Shown here piece after piece: positions 28,185-36,712 of a stretch of 64,000 bases of DNA (the stretch's first letter is position 1; every line of letters begins with the position of its first letter). The DNA is taken from contig CP079860.1 of assembly GCA_019339365.1 (NCBI GenBank), forward strand, positions 1,240,001 to 1,304,000, in the 5' to 3' direction. Source of the stretch: Vibrio neptunius. GTDB lineage: Bacteria > Pseudomonadota > Gammaproteobacteria > Enterobacterales > Vibrionaceae. The position numbers and the translations under genes are program-made. Below the pieces are notes generated by a model, which searched no databases, was not told where the DNA came from, and saw only the letters and a list, made by a program, of their open reading frames with translations.

Positions 28185-28829
28185 ATGAGAATGTTCAAAG
28201 TTCTGTTCGTCCTGCTGTTCGTGAAACCATTGGTGTTTGTTGGCTTAGGGTTAAACCTTATCAATAGGCAAAACTTGCCGCTGAAGGGCCCAGTGGTGGT
28301 CGCGGCGAATCACAACAGCCATCTAGATACCTTGGTGTTACTGGCGCTCTTTCCCATCAGTATGGTACACAAAGTGCGCCCGGTGGCGGCGGCGGACTAC
28401 TTCCTCAAAAACAAAGTCTCGGCATGGCTGTCACTCAATGTGTTAGGCATTATTCCCATTCATCGTTCTCCGAGTAACAGTGATCGTCACGCGGTTTTTG
28501 ATGAGTGTCATAAGGCACTCAACCAGGGCGATATTTTGATCATATTCCCTGAAGGCAGTCGCGGTGCACCGGAAACCATGAGCGGTTTAAAGAAAGGCAT
28601 TTATCATTTGATTAACGAACATCAAGCCTGCCCTGTGGTTCCGGTTGTGATGCGAGGGTTGGGGCGCGCGCTACCCAAAGGCACCGCGATGTTTGTCCCC
28701 TTTAATTGTGATGTGGTGTTGGGCGCACCGATTGCGACGTTTGACAGTGCGGATGAGTTTCTCGCGACCATGCAAACCGAATATCAGCAATTGGCACAAG
28801 CGTGTATCGTGACTAACTACGAAGAGTAA
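28185..28829 (+). CDS. 1-acyl-sn-glycerol-3-phosphate acyltransferase-like (PlsC family)
   Basis: 214 residues with the acyltransferase motifs NHNSHLD (NHX4D; residues ~44-50) and FPEGSRG (~127-133), and an N-terminal membrane helix. Ribosome site AGGAGG 5 bp before ATG 28185 is ideal. It would acylate lysophosphatidate to give the substrate of the preceding enzyme. Operon position, 9 bp after the cytidylyltransferase, supports that. Confidence 0.93.
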   Translation: MRMFKVLFVLLFVKPLVFVGLGLNLINRQNLPLKGPVVVAANHNSHLDTLVLLALFPISMVHKVRPVAAADYFLKNKVSAWLSLNVLGIIPIHRSPSNSDRHAVFDECHKALNQGDILIIFPEGSRGAPETMSGLKKGIYHLINEHQACPVVPVVMRGLGRALPKGTAMFVPFNCDVVLGAPIATFDSADEFLATMQTEYQQLAQACIVTNYEE

Positions 28830-28882
28830 ATACACTTTGTTACGTCAATAACGTGCATAAACGGTGAGGTGCGGGGGAGGGA

Positions 28883-29094
28883 TTATGCCTGCTGCAAGGC
28901 CCACAAAAAAGTGCCGTAGGCTTTGACCTTAGCGTCTTTGGGTTTTGTCCCTTGGATTGAGATATAACTATCTTCAGGAGATGAACCAAACGGTGGTCTG
29001 GTGCTCTCATACCACTCAAAGGCTGGGTAAACCACATAAAAAGTGCGACCCAGAGCGCTATCAATATCGCCCCTATTTTTAAAACCTTAGCCAT
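28883..29094 (-). pseudogene. Small membrane-anchored protein of unknown function (apparent 1-base deletion)
   Basis: Starts MAKVLKIGAILIALWVALF (one helix), then in the next frame YVVYPAFEWYEST... ending ...AYGTFLWALQQA. The two join if the A run at 29038-29042 had six instead of five bases, giving about 70 residues with an outside-facing tail. Ribosome site AAGGACAAATTG before ATG 29094. It lies directly beyond the last repeat unit of the toxin-immunity array, on the same strand, but there is no sign that it belongs functionally. Confidence 0.65.
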
Positions 29095-29139
29095 CAATTT
29101 GTCCTTCTAAATCAATTCAGTAAGGCTTGGCGCGTGTTA

Positions 29140-30123
29140 TCAAGATGTTTGCAACACCCAGAAGTAAGCGGTGTCATTATCATCTTGTATCGGCCCGGGC
29201 ATTGTCTCGCCTTGTTTGAGAGAGATAACGTCCGAAGAAAGGTTCGATTGCCATTCCCCTGTTGTTGGGCACATTGTTTCTGGAAATGCGACTTGAATAG
29301 ACGGTAAATTAGCCTGCAGTATCAACTTATCAAAACCTTGTTTACGTGCTTCTGCTACCCAATCTTTAGGGTAATAAAGCAAATGGTTGTAACCGCTATC
29401 ATCCAAATCAAACAACAAGGTGACCATGGCTGCCTCTAACGCCCAGTATCCAAAAAAGTTAGCAATAGGTCTCTTATGTCTTCCGTACCAATAACAATCT
29501 TTCATGCCTTTATACCAGCCACGAAGGTACGCTTTTATGCTTTCTTCGCGCTCTTGTTTGCTTGGTTGCAGTGGACCCGTTTTTATCGCGTTATACAAAT
29601 GCTGGTAACTTTTGGGAAAGACCAGTGCCTCTTCAGTATTATCGGGGATACCATGTACATTAAATAAACGAAAAAGCTGGGCCATACAGGCTTCACCACT
29701 CACTTCTGGTGATGTGCCGTACATGCGTACTATGGTAGATAGATACTCTGTTTTGCCCGTTAGCGCGACAAAACTTAAGCACCATAGCAAGAATTGAAAG
29801 GAGTCTTGTTCCCAGAAAAGCAAATTTTCATCATTGAAATCGGATTTATGTCTTTGTAATTCTCTCAGAGCAATGTCAGATAAAATGTTCACCTCGTCAA
29901 GCTTATTACCTGCTGAATAGTTTAAAAGTGCTCTTTGGAACCGAGAACTAACCATAGACCAACTTATACGAACCCTGTGAGTTAACTCTTTATTATTATC
30001 TTTTAAAAGATCATACCTATACGAATCGTCTTCACAAAAAAAATCGTTCAATTCTTCATATTCAGCATACTCTAATAACGGTTCTCTATGTATTTTTTCG
30101 AAATCTGCAACTTTCAACTTCAT
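29140..30123 (-). CDS. PoNi-type (DUF1910/DUF1911-like) immunity protein, copy 3
   Basis: 327 residues. The N-terminal ~110 residues differ from the other copies; the rest is near-identical, with FFGYWALEAAMVTLLFDLDD and the tail CPTTGEW...GETMPG. The pattern GYW-x-EAA-x(4)-hydrophobic-DDS then YYPKDW is the DUF1911 type, as in PoNi proteins that protect against PoNe DNases. Its ATG overlaps the stop of the orphan toxin cassette upstream by four bases. No signal peptide, so it acts in the cytoplasm. Confidence 0.87.
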   Translation of the reverse strand: MKLKVADFEKIHREPLLEYAEYEELNDFFCEDDSYRYDLLKDNNKELTHRVRISWSMVSSRFQRALLNYSAGNKLDEVNILSDIALRELQRHKSDFNDENLLFWEQDSFQFLLWCLSFVALTGKTEYLSTIVRMYGTSPEVSGEACMAQLFRLFNVHGIPDNTEEALVFPKSYQHLYNAIKTGPLQPSKQEREESIKAYLRGWYKGMKDCYWYGRHKRPIANFFGYWALEAAMVTLLFDLDDSGYNHLLYYPKDWVAEARKQGFDKLILQANLPSIQVAFPETMCPTTGEWQSNLSSDVISLKQGETMPGPIQDDNDTAYFWVLQTS

Positions 30124-30485
30124 AGCTCTACAATACCTATCGCTTTTGCATTCTTATCCAATTGGCTTACGTTCACCACACTGCCCGACGAATCAACAAT
30201 CATTAACCATCTTTGATAGCCCTCATCTTCAATATCTCTGCGAATTTTGGAAGGTACTTCATCGTCCAGCCTATCTAAAATCCATCTATCACTCATCTGT
30301 TTCGCAGATTTATAGCCTTTGCTGCCTTTCGTTGTAGTCAACATGGTATCTCTTGCGATACCATCGCGATCAACGTATTTTCCAGTTTCAGTTCGGTACT
30401 TAGTTTCAGTAACAACATAGGGCGGCGGCGGATTAGTATTTTGGTAGATACCATCAATACCTCGCCCACGAGGTTTGTCGGTCAT
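30120..30485 (-). CDS. Orphan PoNe-type DNase toxin tip, cassette 3
   Basis: 121 residues corresponding to only the C-terminal catalytic domain of the full effector: MTDKPRGRGIDGIYQN with the catalytic Asp, PPPPYVVTETKYRT with the E-x-K, and a divergent C-terminus (about residues 65-121). It has no secretion domain and no good ribosome site (ATCTGAAA), so it is probably a silent or weakly expressed cassette available for recombination onto the full effector. Overlaps the immunity gene downstream. Confidence 0.85.
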   Translation of the reverse strand: MTDKPRGRGIDGIYQNTNPPPPYVVTETKYRTETGKYVDRDGIARDTMLTTTKGSKGYKSAKQMSDRWILDRLDDEVPSKIRRDIEDEGYQRWLMIVDSSGSVVNVSQLDKNAKAIGIVEL

Positions 30486-30509
30486 TTTCAGATTGGGTCG
30501 TTATTGAAA

Positions 30510-30531
30510 ATGCCCAGCAAATACTGGGCAT
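30510..30531 (-). terminator. Terminator hairpin in inter-cassette spacer
   Basis: Minus-strand hairpin TGCCCAG / CTGGGCA followed by TTTTC. It lies between the immunity gene copy 2 and toxin cassette 3 and also exists in the previous spacer (31943-31964), so it is part of the repeat. Confidence 0.75.
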
Positions 30532-30556
30532 AAAATGTAAGGCTTGGAACGTGTTA

Positions 30557-31544
30557 TCAAGATGTTTGCAACACCCAGAAGTAAGCGGTGTCATTATCAT
30601 CTTGTATCGGCCCGGGCATTGTCTCGCCTTGTTTGAGAGAGATAACGTCCGAAGAAAGGTTCGATTGCCATTCCCCTGTTGTTGGGCACATTGTTTCTGG
30701 AAATGCGACTTGAATAGACGGTAAATTAGCCTGCAGTATCAACTTATCAAAACCTTGTTTACGTGCCTCTGCTACCCAATCTTTAGGGTAATAAAGCAAA
30801 TGGTTGTAACCGCTATCATCCAAATCAAACAACAAGGTGACCATGGCTGCCTCTAACGCCCAGTATCCAAAAAAGTTAGCGACAGGTCTCTTATGTCTTC
30901 CGTACCAATAACAATCTTTCATGCCTTTATACCAACCACGAAGGTAAGTTTTAACGCTTTCTTCGCGCTCTTTTTACTTGGTTCGAACGGCCCTGTTTTT
31001 ATTGCGTTATACAAATGCTGGTAACTTTTAGGGAAGACCAGTGCCTCTTCAGTATTATCGGGGATACCATGCACATTAAATAAACGAAAAGCTGGGCCAT
31101 ACAGGCTTCACCACTCACTTCTGGCGATGTGCCATATAGGCGAGTAATGGTTGATAGATACTCTGTTTTGCCCGTTAGCGCGACAAAACTTAAACACCAT
31201 AACAAGAACTGAAAGGAGTCGGGTTCCCAGAAATAAAAAGTTTCATCAGGGAATTCATTTTTGTGTTTATCTAGATTTTTTAGCGCGAGTTCAGTAAGAG
31301 CATTCACTTCTTCTATGCGTAGTCCTCCTGAATAGCGCAAAATGGCATTTTCATATCGATTCAAGGCCAAATCCCAACTAATTCCTGAACGGTGACCCAA
31401 TTCTTCAGATACGTCATTTTTAATCTTATGAAAATCTTCATCTTGATAAAAATCCTCTAAATTTTCTTTTAGTTCTATGTAAGCATCTAGTGTTAGAAGA
31501 GGATCTCTACGCTTTTTAGTAAAGTTGTGTTCAGTTAAATTCAT
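30557..31544 (-). pseudogene. PoNi-type immunity protein, copy 2 (two apparent 1-base deletions)
   Basis: Same layout as the other copies: unique N-terminal ~105 residues (MNLTEHNFTKKRRDPLLTLD...), then FQFLLWCLSFVALTGKTEYL and the DUF1911-like part. Two breaks occur, at an A run 31087-31090 (four; five in the other copies) and a T run 30971-30975 (five; six expected from the copies, giving SKKEREESVK). Because the breaks are only in homopolymers, a sequence error is likely, but decay of an orphan gene is possible. It overlaps the toxin cassette upstream. Confidence 0.8.
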
Positions 31545-31918
31545 ATCTTTACGTTTCCTTGTGCTTTAGCGTTTTTATCAAGCTTGGTGATATTAATTAC
31601 TTTTCCTGATTCATCTACAATCATCAACCATCTCTCATATTTTTTCTTTTTAATGTCATTGAGTGTTTTGTAATCGATCTCTTCTGATAATCGTGGCTTT
31701 ATCCATCGATCACTCATTTGCTTTGCGGGAGGGAAACTAATACCATTGACCTTACTACCTTTAGTCGTACTAAGCATTGTATCTTTCGCAATACCATCGC
31801 CATCAATGTACTTTCCTGCTTCTGTTCGGTATTTAGTTTCGGTGACAACATAAGGCGGTGGAGGATTGGAATTTTGATAAACCCCATCAATACCTCGCCC
31901 ACGAGGTTTGTCGGTCAT
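31541..31918 (-). CDS. Orphan PoNe-type DNase toxin tip, cassette 2
   Basis: 125 residues starting MTDKPRGRGIDGVYQN, with the PPPPYVVTETKYRT nuclease motif. The first ~75 residues are nearly the same as in the full effector; the stretch RLSEEIDYKTLNDIKKK and the last 20 residues differ. Like cassette 3 it has no N-terminal delivery part, begins exactly at the Met corresponding to Met325 of the effector, and overlaps its cognate immunity gene by four bases. Confidence 0.86.
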   Translation of the reverse strand: MTDKPRGRGIDGVYQNSNPPPPYVVTETKYRTEAGKYIDGDGIAKDTMLSTTKGSKVNGISFPPAKQMSDRWIKPRLSEEIDYKTLNDIKKKKYERWLMIVDESGKVINITKLDKNAKAQGNVKI

Positions 31919-31942
31919 TTTCAGATTGGGTCGTTATTGAAA

Positions 31943-31964
31943 ATGCCCAGCAAATGCTGGGCAT
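31943..31964 (-). terminator. Terminator hairpin in inter-cassette spacer
   Basis: Perfect 10-bp stem (ATGCCCAGCA / TGCTGGGCAT) followed on the minus strand by TTTTC. It would stop transcripts from the vgrG-effector-immunity operon before the orphan cassettes. Confidence 0.8.
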
Positions 31965-31989
31965 AAAATGTAAGGCTTGGCGCGTGTTA

Positions 31990-32973
31990 TCAAGATGTTT
32001 GCAACACCCAGAAGTAAGCGGTGTCATTATCATCTTGTATCGGCCCGGGCATTGTCTCGCCTTGTTTGAGAGAGATAACGTCTGAAGAAAGGTTCGATTG
32101 CCATTCCCCTGTTGTTGGGCACATTGTTTCTGGAAATGCGACTTGAATAGACGGTAAATTAGCCTGCAGTATCAACTTATCAAAACCTTGCTTACGTGCC
32201 TCTGCTACCCAATCTTTAGGGTAATAAGGCAAGTGGTTATAACTGCTATCATCCAAGTTAAACAACAAAGTCACCATAGCGGCTTCCAGTGACCAATAAC
32301 CAAAAAACGTTGGAAAACGTGCTTTGTGTCTATTATGCCAATAACAATCCTTCATGCCTTTATACCAGCCACGAAGGTACGCTTTTATGCTTTCTTCGCG
32401 CTCTTGTTTGCTTGGTTGCAGTGGACCCGTTTTTATCGCGTTATACAAATGCTGGTAACTTTTGGGAAAGACCAATGCCTCTTCAGTATTATCGGGGATA
32501 CCATGTACATTAAATAAACGAAAAAGCTGGGCCATACAGGCTTCACCACTCACTTCTGGTGATGTGCCGTACATGCGTACTATGGTAGATAGATACTCTG
32601 TCTTTCCTGTTAACGCCACAAAACTTAAACACCATAATAAGAACTGGAAAGAATCAGGTTCCCAAAACAAGTAGGACTTATGGGGAAAATCAATTTTGTG
32701 TCTTTCTAATTCTTTTAAGGCGACCTCGGTTAGATCCAATACACTTTCCATCGATTGTCCACTAGAGTAACTCAATATGGCGTGTTCAAAGCAATTGAGC
32801 GTTATACTCCAGCTTATCCTAGATCGATTTGTAAGACTTTTTGTTGGCTCTTTCATCTTTTCCAAACGAGGGGTTTTATCCTTACTGAAATAATTATTGA
32901 CTTCATCATATACACTCAACTCGAGTAATGGGTCTCGTCTAGACTGGGCAAACTTCATTTCATTTATATTCAT
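31990..32973 (-). CDS. PoNi-type immunity protein, copy 1 (cognate to the full effector)
   Basis: 327 residues. Begins MNINEMKFAQSRRDPLLEL; the DUF1911-like half carries FFGYWSLEAAMVTLLFNLDDS and YYPKDWVAEA, then CPTTGEW. The start codon overlaps the effector stop by four bases (ATGA), ensuring co-synthesis. Immunity role is inferred from the family and this arrangement. The N-terminal 105 residues differ strongly from copies 2 and 3, which probably sets toxin specificity. Confidence 0.9.
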   Translation of the reverse strand: MNINEMKFAQSRRDPLLELSVYDEVNNYFSKDKTPRLEKMKEPTKSLTNRSRISWSITLNCFEHAILSYSSGQSMESVLDLTEVALKELERHKIDFPHKSYLFWEPDSFQFLLWCLSFVALTGKTEYLSTIVRMYGTSPEVSGEACMAQLFRLFNVHGIPDNTEEALVFPKSYQHLYNAIKTGPLQPSKQEREESIKAYLRGWYKGMKDCYWHNRHKARFPTFFGYWSLEAAMVTLLFNLDDSSYNHLPYYPKDWVAEARKQGFDKLILQANLPSIQVAFPETMCPTTGEWQSNLSSDVISLKQGETMPGPIQDDNDTAYFWVLQTS

Positions 32974-34319
32974 ATAGCCACCTTTTCGAGAGTTTTTGCA
33001 TGCTCATCTAATTTTGCAATGCTAATCACTTTTCCTGAATCATTAACTATCATCAACCAACGCTCAAAATCCATGTCTAAGATATCTTCTGCCCCTTCAA
33101 GTCCTAGCTCATCAATTAAACGTGGCTCAATCCACCCATCACTCATTTGCTTTGCGGGAGGGTAGCTAATACCATTGACCTTACTACCTTTAGTCGTACT
33201 AAGCATTGTATCTTTCGCGATACCATCGCCATCAATGTATTTTCCAGCCTTAGTTCGATACTTAGTTTCAGTAACAACATAGGGCGGCGGCGGATTAGTA
33301 TTTTGGTAGATACCATCAATACCTCGCCCACGAGGTTTGTCGGTCATCTTTCTAACTTGCCGGTGTTCAGGTAACAAGTTAATAAAGCCTCGCGCTTTCA
33401 TATGGTGATCGCTAATAATCTCACCATATAGCCCTTTTTGGGTGTTTTTCATCGAACGAATGATATGGGGATCAATCTGAGCAACGCTATCATCAAGTCT
33501 ATGGATGGATTTCGTATCGGCTAACGCCTTGTGAGGTCGTTCCAGATTCTTGATGAGTTTTTTTAGCGCAAGCTCAAGGTCTTCTAATTTATAAATAGCT
33601 TCTTTTAACGCCTTGGGAAACATCTTATCTGCTTGGGTTCGCACATACTGCATGCTTCCGAGGGCACCTTCCATCCACGTAATTACTTCATCCGGTGCAA
33701 GTGATTTCAGTTTTGCTATTAGCCCTTTAAACGTATGAATCACTTCATCAAACAGGTTAAGTAGTGTACGGGTAGATAGCATGCTTTTAATGCTATTAAG
33801 TTTTTCAACCACATCTTTAAGGACTGATGGTACGCTGATATTTCCTAGAACCTTTTGTACTTTTGGGTCCAGCAAAAATGTATTGATCGGTTTTATTGAA
33901 AGCCCCAGCGCTTTTCCCATATCTCCGCCAGACTTACGCACAAAAAGAAATATTATCTTTAGAACCCCTTTAACAGCGGAACCTAAGGTGGGGATTAAAC
34001 CTATCAAGGTAATAACCAAAGCCACCCAAGCCCAGCTATCTTCCGGCTCTTCATGTATTCTTCGGCAGTTGGCGACCAAATCTCGACAGTCTAGGATTTG
34101 GTCAACGATTGGGATGAGCCCCAATAGGGCATTCGCGGCAATTTGCCCCGTAGACATGTCTTCATTGAAGTCGCCTTGCAAGGCTTGCCAAATCCATTCA
34201 ACACTTGCCGATGCAGCAGCAGAAAGTTGCTGGGCTTTTTCTTTAATGAACCCTTCGGCATTGCCTACCGCTTGTTCTAAGTTGTCATAGAGCGCTGCAA
34301 AAATATCATTACCTAACAT
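32970..34319 (-). CDS. VgrG-associated effector with C-terminal PoNe-type DNase domain
   Basis: 449 residues. The N-terminal half has two hydrophobic segments (about residues 60-82 and 98-130), perhaps a prodomain used in delivery, and then a long helical region (about 165-290). The C-terminal 125 residues are a PD-(D/E)xK-type nuclease: GRGIDG (Asp335), then YVVTETKYRT (Glu351, Lys353), the PoNe pattern. PoNe enzymes degrade DNA of competing bacteria after T6SS delivery. It follows vgrG by 11 bp and overlaps its immunity gene. There is no MIX motif or PAAR. Confidence 0.87.
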   Translation of the reverse strand: MLGNDIFAALYDNLEQAVGNAEGFIKEKAQQLSAAASASVEWIWQALQGDFNEDMSTGQIAANALLGLIPIVDQILDCRDLVANCRRIHEEPEDSWAWVALVITLIGLIPTLGSAVKGVLKIIFLFVRKSGGDMGKALGLSIKPINTFLLDPKVQKVLGNISVPSVLKDVVEKLNSIKSMLSTRTLLNLFDEVIHTFKGLIAKLKSLAPDEVITWMEGALGSMQYVRTQADKMFPKALKEAIYKLEDLELALKKLIKNLERPHKALADTKSIHRLDDSVAQIDPHIIRSMKNTQKGLYGEIISDHHMKARGFINLLPEHRQVRKMTDKPRGRGIDGIYQNTNPPPPYVVTETKYRTKAGKYIDGDGIAKDTMLSTTKGSKVNGISYPPAKQMSDGWIEPRLIDELGLEGAEDILDMDFERWLMIVNDSGKVISIAKLDEHAKTLEKVAI

Positions 34320-34330
34320 GTCTGGCTCCT

Positions 34331-36712
34331 TTACAACTTATCGATATTGTTCAACAGGTTCGAAATTGGCTCTCGAGCAAGATCTTGGTAGGTTTCTTCT
34401 GGCTCATAATAAACCTCGACATAGCCATCCGTAGGTTTGTTTAAACGCGCATATCCATCGGAATCAAGCGTCCCTGTTAACCGAGAACCGTCTGAAAAGA
34501 CTGCGCGATAAGGGACGTTTGGTATGGGCACGAGTTCGCTACTTTGATAGAAAAACTCCAAGAATCGCTCAGGAGCCGGCCTGCTCTTGCGGACCAACGA
34601 TGGGCTATCGACGCTATTTTTCTTCGCTGAACTAGGGTTCATATTTACCTTGGCACCCTTAACGCTGATGTCAGACGCACCGTCAACCGTTACGCTTGTG
34701 CCATATAAATGTATGTTCCCGTCATTTTTTAGTAATAAACCTGCAGCACCAACTTGTAATCGAATTTCGTCTGAGCTGATCACAGCCGTTTGTCCATCGG
34801 ACTTGATAGATGTATTGCTCCCCACTCTAACCGTCAAATGCTGCCCTATATTTTGGTTGTCGTCCCCACCGACATCAATCGAACGTGACTGCCAGATCTC
34901 TTGAGACAGGTCGCCATCAACCAATAGTTGATCGTTTTTCCCAATGAGGGTTTTCTGGTCATATTGCGTTTTTATCCTGTGGTTATTCGCGACTTTTTTG
35001 CTAAGGCTTGCGTTGTAGAAAGCGGCAACATCCTCAATGACTTCTTCAGTAAAAGTCTGCTTGGTTACCGAAGTCTTGTGACCATCAATCTGTTCTTTAC
35101 GGTCACCGAAGATGTTGTTTTCTTGGTTTCGGCCCACTTTCAGCTCTTCATCGTTACCTATATCTCGGTAACGGTTATTGAGCACTGTGGTCTTCATGTC
35201 TTTCTGAGCACGAAGATGCACCTCTTGTTGGTCATTCTCATCCTCAAAATACATTTCGTTGTAACCGTCCGCCTTATGGCTTTGGGTGCGAAAAACGGTG
35301 CGGGTTTTATGCTTTGGCAACTCATAAGGTGGAGTATGCAAACCGTTATACACCGCGCCTGTCACAAGCGGTCTATCGGGATCGCCTTCTAAGAAGGTTA
35401 CCACCACTTCGTGGCCGATACGCGGCAGAGACACTGCCCCCCAGTGAGGGGCGGCCATCGACTGGCTGACGCGTAGCCAGCATGAGCTGTGCTCATCACT
35501 TTGCCCGTAGCGATCCCAGTGAAATTGGACTTTAATTCGCCCCAGCTTGTCGGTGTGGATTTCTTCCTCTTCAGGGCCTACCACGACCGCCGTTTGCGGC
35601 CCTTCAATAACCGGCGGCGCGATTTTCGGTGCACGAAAGGTCACATCTCGCGGCAGGCAGACAAACTGATTTCGATACTGGGTGGGCGCCTCCGAGCTTT
35701 CTTCTTCATGCACGCGAGGGTTCTCTCCAAGGTGCACCACGGAGAGTATTAGGTAATCACGATTTATCGCTGAGCGTGGATGCTCGCTTATCTCAAAACC
35801 CACCCCCGACGCTAAGCGCATAATATTGCTGGAAGCGTATGTTTGCTGACTGGCCACCACGTATTCTGCCATCCACTCTTTGCTCCGCTCGATACCAGTA
35901 TCGTGCGAGGTGTAGCGCCCATGGGAGTCAAACCGTTGTAAATCTGTGTTCGCCCCGTTTTGGGCGGTGGTATGCAGCGGTACGGTTGGGGTGAGGTAGT
36001 GGTAATCACTGTAGCTCACCTCACTGGTGAGGGTTCGGTGGACTTGCTCTAGCTCGAAAATATGCTCTCTATCGGCAACACCGCCGCCGTGTGCGTGAAA
36101 CTGGACGGGCCCAAGATAGGACGCGTTCTGATGCGTGCTTATCAGCTCAGGAATGGCATCATTGCTGTCGACAATCACCATGGTATGCGCGCTATCGCTG
36201 TGCTCGAAGTAGAACCATAAGCCATGTTCGGCCAACAGGCGTTCGACAAAGTGATGGTCACTTTCTCGGTATTGGAGCACGTAGTCTTTGTTTTGATAGT
36301 GAGCCGTCAGTTCAAAGCGGTAATCGTGCATCCCTGCTTCATCAAAGACGTGTCGGAGAATGTCGGGGGCGGTCTTGTTTTGAAAGATTCGGCAGTCTTG
36401 GCGTTGGGTCAAAAACCACAGCTGCGGTACTAGGGTAATCTGATAGCGAGAGTAACGCCGACCCGTGCCCAAGTATAAGAGTTCAGAAATGCTGCCGTGA
36501 AACTGGCGAGCCCTCGCTGTCCCTTGACCAAAGAGACTCAGCACGCCGTTTTTTCTGCCCAATGTATCAAAGGCAATGCCCTCACTCTCTGATAACACCG
36601 TCAGACTGATTTCAAAACAGGTAGACAGGGCTTCCTTGACACAAAAACTTTCTACTTTGAACCTTCCTACAACATCGGAGACCTCAAAGGTAAAATCAAT
36701 ATCATTCGCCAT
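34331..36712 (-). CDS. vgrG: Type VI secretion spike protein VgrG with C-terminal extension
   Basis: 793 residues: gp27-like base (1-~380), gp5-like OB fold and beta-helix (including HTDKLGRIKVQFHWDRYG and the repeated DVGGDDNQNI-like beta-helix) and a DUF2345-like region. The last ~75 residues (from VPYRAVFSDGSRLTGTLDSDGYARLN) form a small transthyretin-like domain, often used to hold effectors. It heads an operon with the effector 11 bp downstream. No other T6SS structural gene is in the window, so this is an auxiliary module relying on a T6SS encoded elsewhere. Confidence 0.95.
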   Translation of the reverse strand: MANDIDFTFEVSDVVGRFKVESFCVKEALSTCFEISLTVLSESEGIAFDTLGRKNGVLSLFGQGTARARQFHGSISELLYLGTGRRYSRYQITLVPQLWFLTQRQDCRIFQNKTAPDILRHVFDEAGMHDYRFELTAHYQNKDYVLQYRESDHHFVERLLAEHGLWFYFEHSDSAHTMVIVDSNDAIPELISTHQNASYLGPVQFHAHGGGVADREHIFELEQVHRTLTSEVSYSDYHYLTPTVPLHTTAQNGANTDLQRFDSHGRYTSHDTGIERSKEWMAEYVVASQQTYASSNIMRLASGVGFEISEHPRSAINRDYLILSVVHLGENPRVHEEESSEAPTQYRNQFVCLPRDVTFRAPKIAPPVIEGPQTAVVVGPEEEEIHTDKLGRIKVQFHWDRYGQSDEHSSCWLRVSQSMAAPHWGAVSLPRIGHEVVVTFLEGDPDRPLVTGAVYNGLHTPPYELPKHKTRTVFRTQSHKADGYNEMYFEDENDQQEVHLRAQKDMKTTVLNNRYRDIGNDEELKVGRNQENNIFGDRKEQIDGHKTSVTKQTFTEEVIEDVAAFYNASLSKKVANNHRIKTQYDQKTLIGKNDQLLVDGDLSQEIWQSRSIDVGGDDNQNIGQHLTVRVGSNTSIKSDGQTAVISSDEIRLQVGAAGLLLKNDGNIHLYGTSVTVDGASDISVKGAKVNMNPSSAKKNSVDSPSLVRKSRPAPERFLEFFYQSSELVPIPNVPYRAVFSDGSRLTGTLDSDGYARLNKPTDGYVEVYYEPEETYQDLAREPISNLLNNIDKL

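Larger units (their letters stand above)
29121..33347 (-). repeat. Tandem toxin-immunity repeat array, about 1.43 kb per unit, three units
   Basis: Starts of the toxin domain are at 33347, 31918 and 30485, and the post-immunity motif TAAGGCTTGG recurs at 31971, 30538 and 29121 (spacings 1433 and 1417). Homology starts exactly at the ATG of the toxin domain; upstream of it the effector and the orphan copies differ completely. Unit ends are nearly identical (toxin first half; immunity last two thirds), while the middles differ. Suggests amplification followed by exchange of the variable middle. Confidence 0.9.

Noticed and set aside
29121..33347. Insertion sequence or CRISPR as the source of the 1.4-kb repeats
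   Set aside because: The units hold toxin and immunity genes only; no transposase, no terminal inverted repeats and no short regular spacers.
36091..36438. Plus-strand ORF of 115 residues inside vgrG
   Set aside because: Antisense shadow of vgrG, with Arg/Cys-rich composition.
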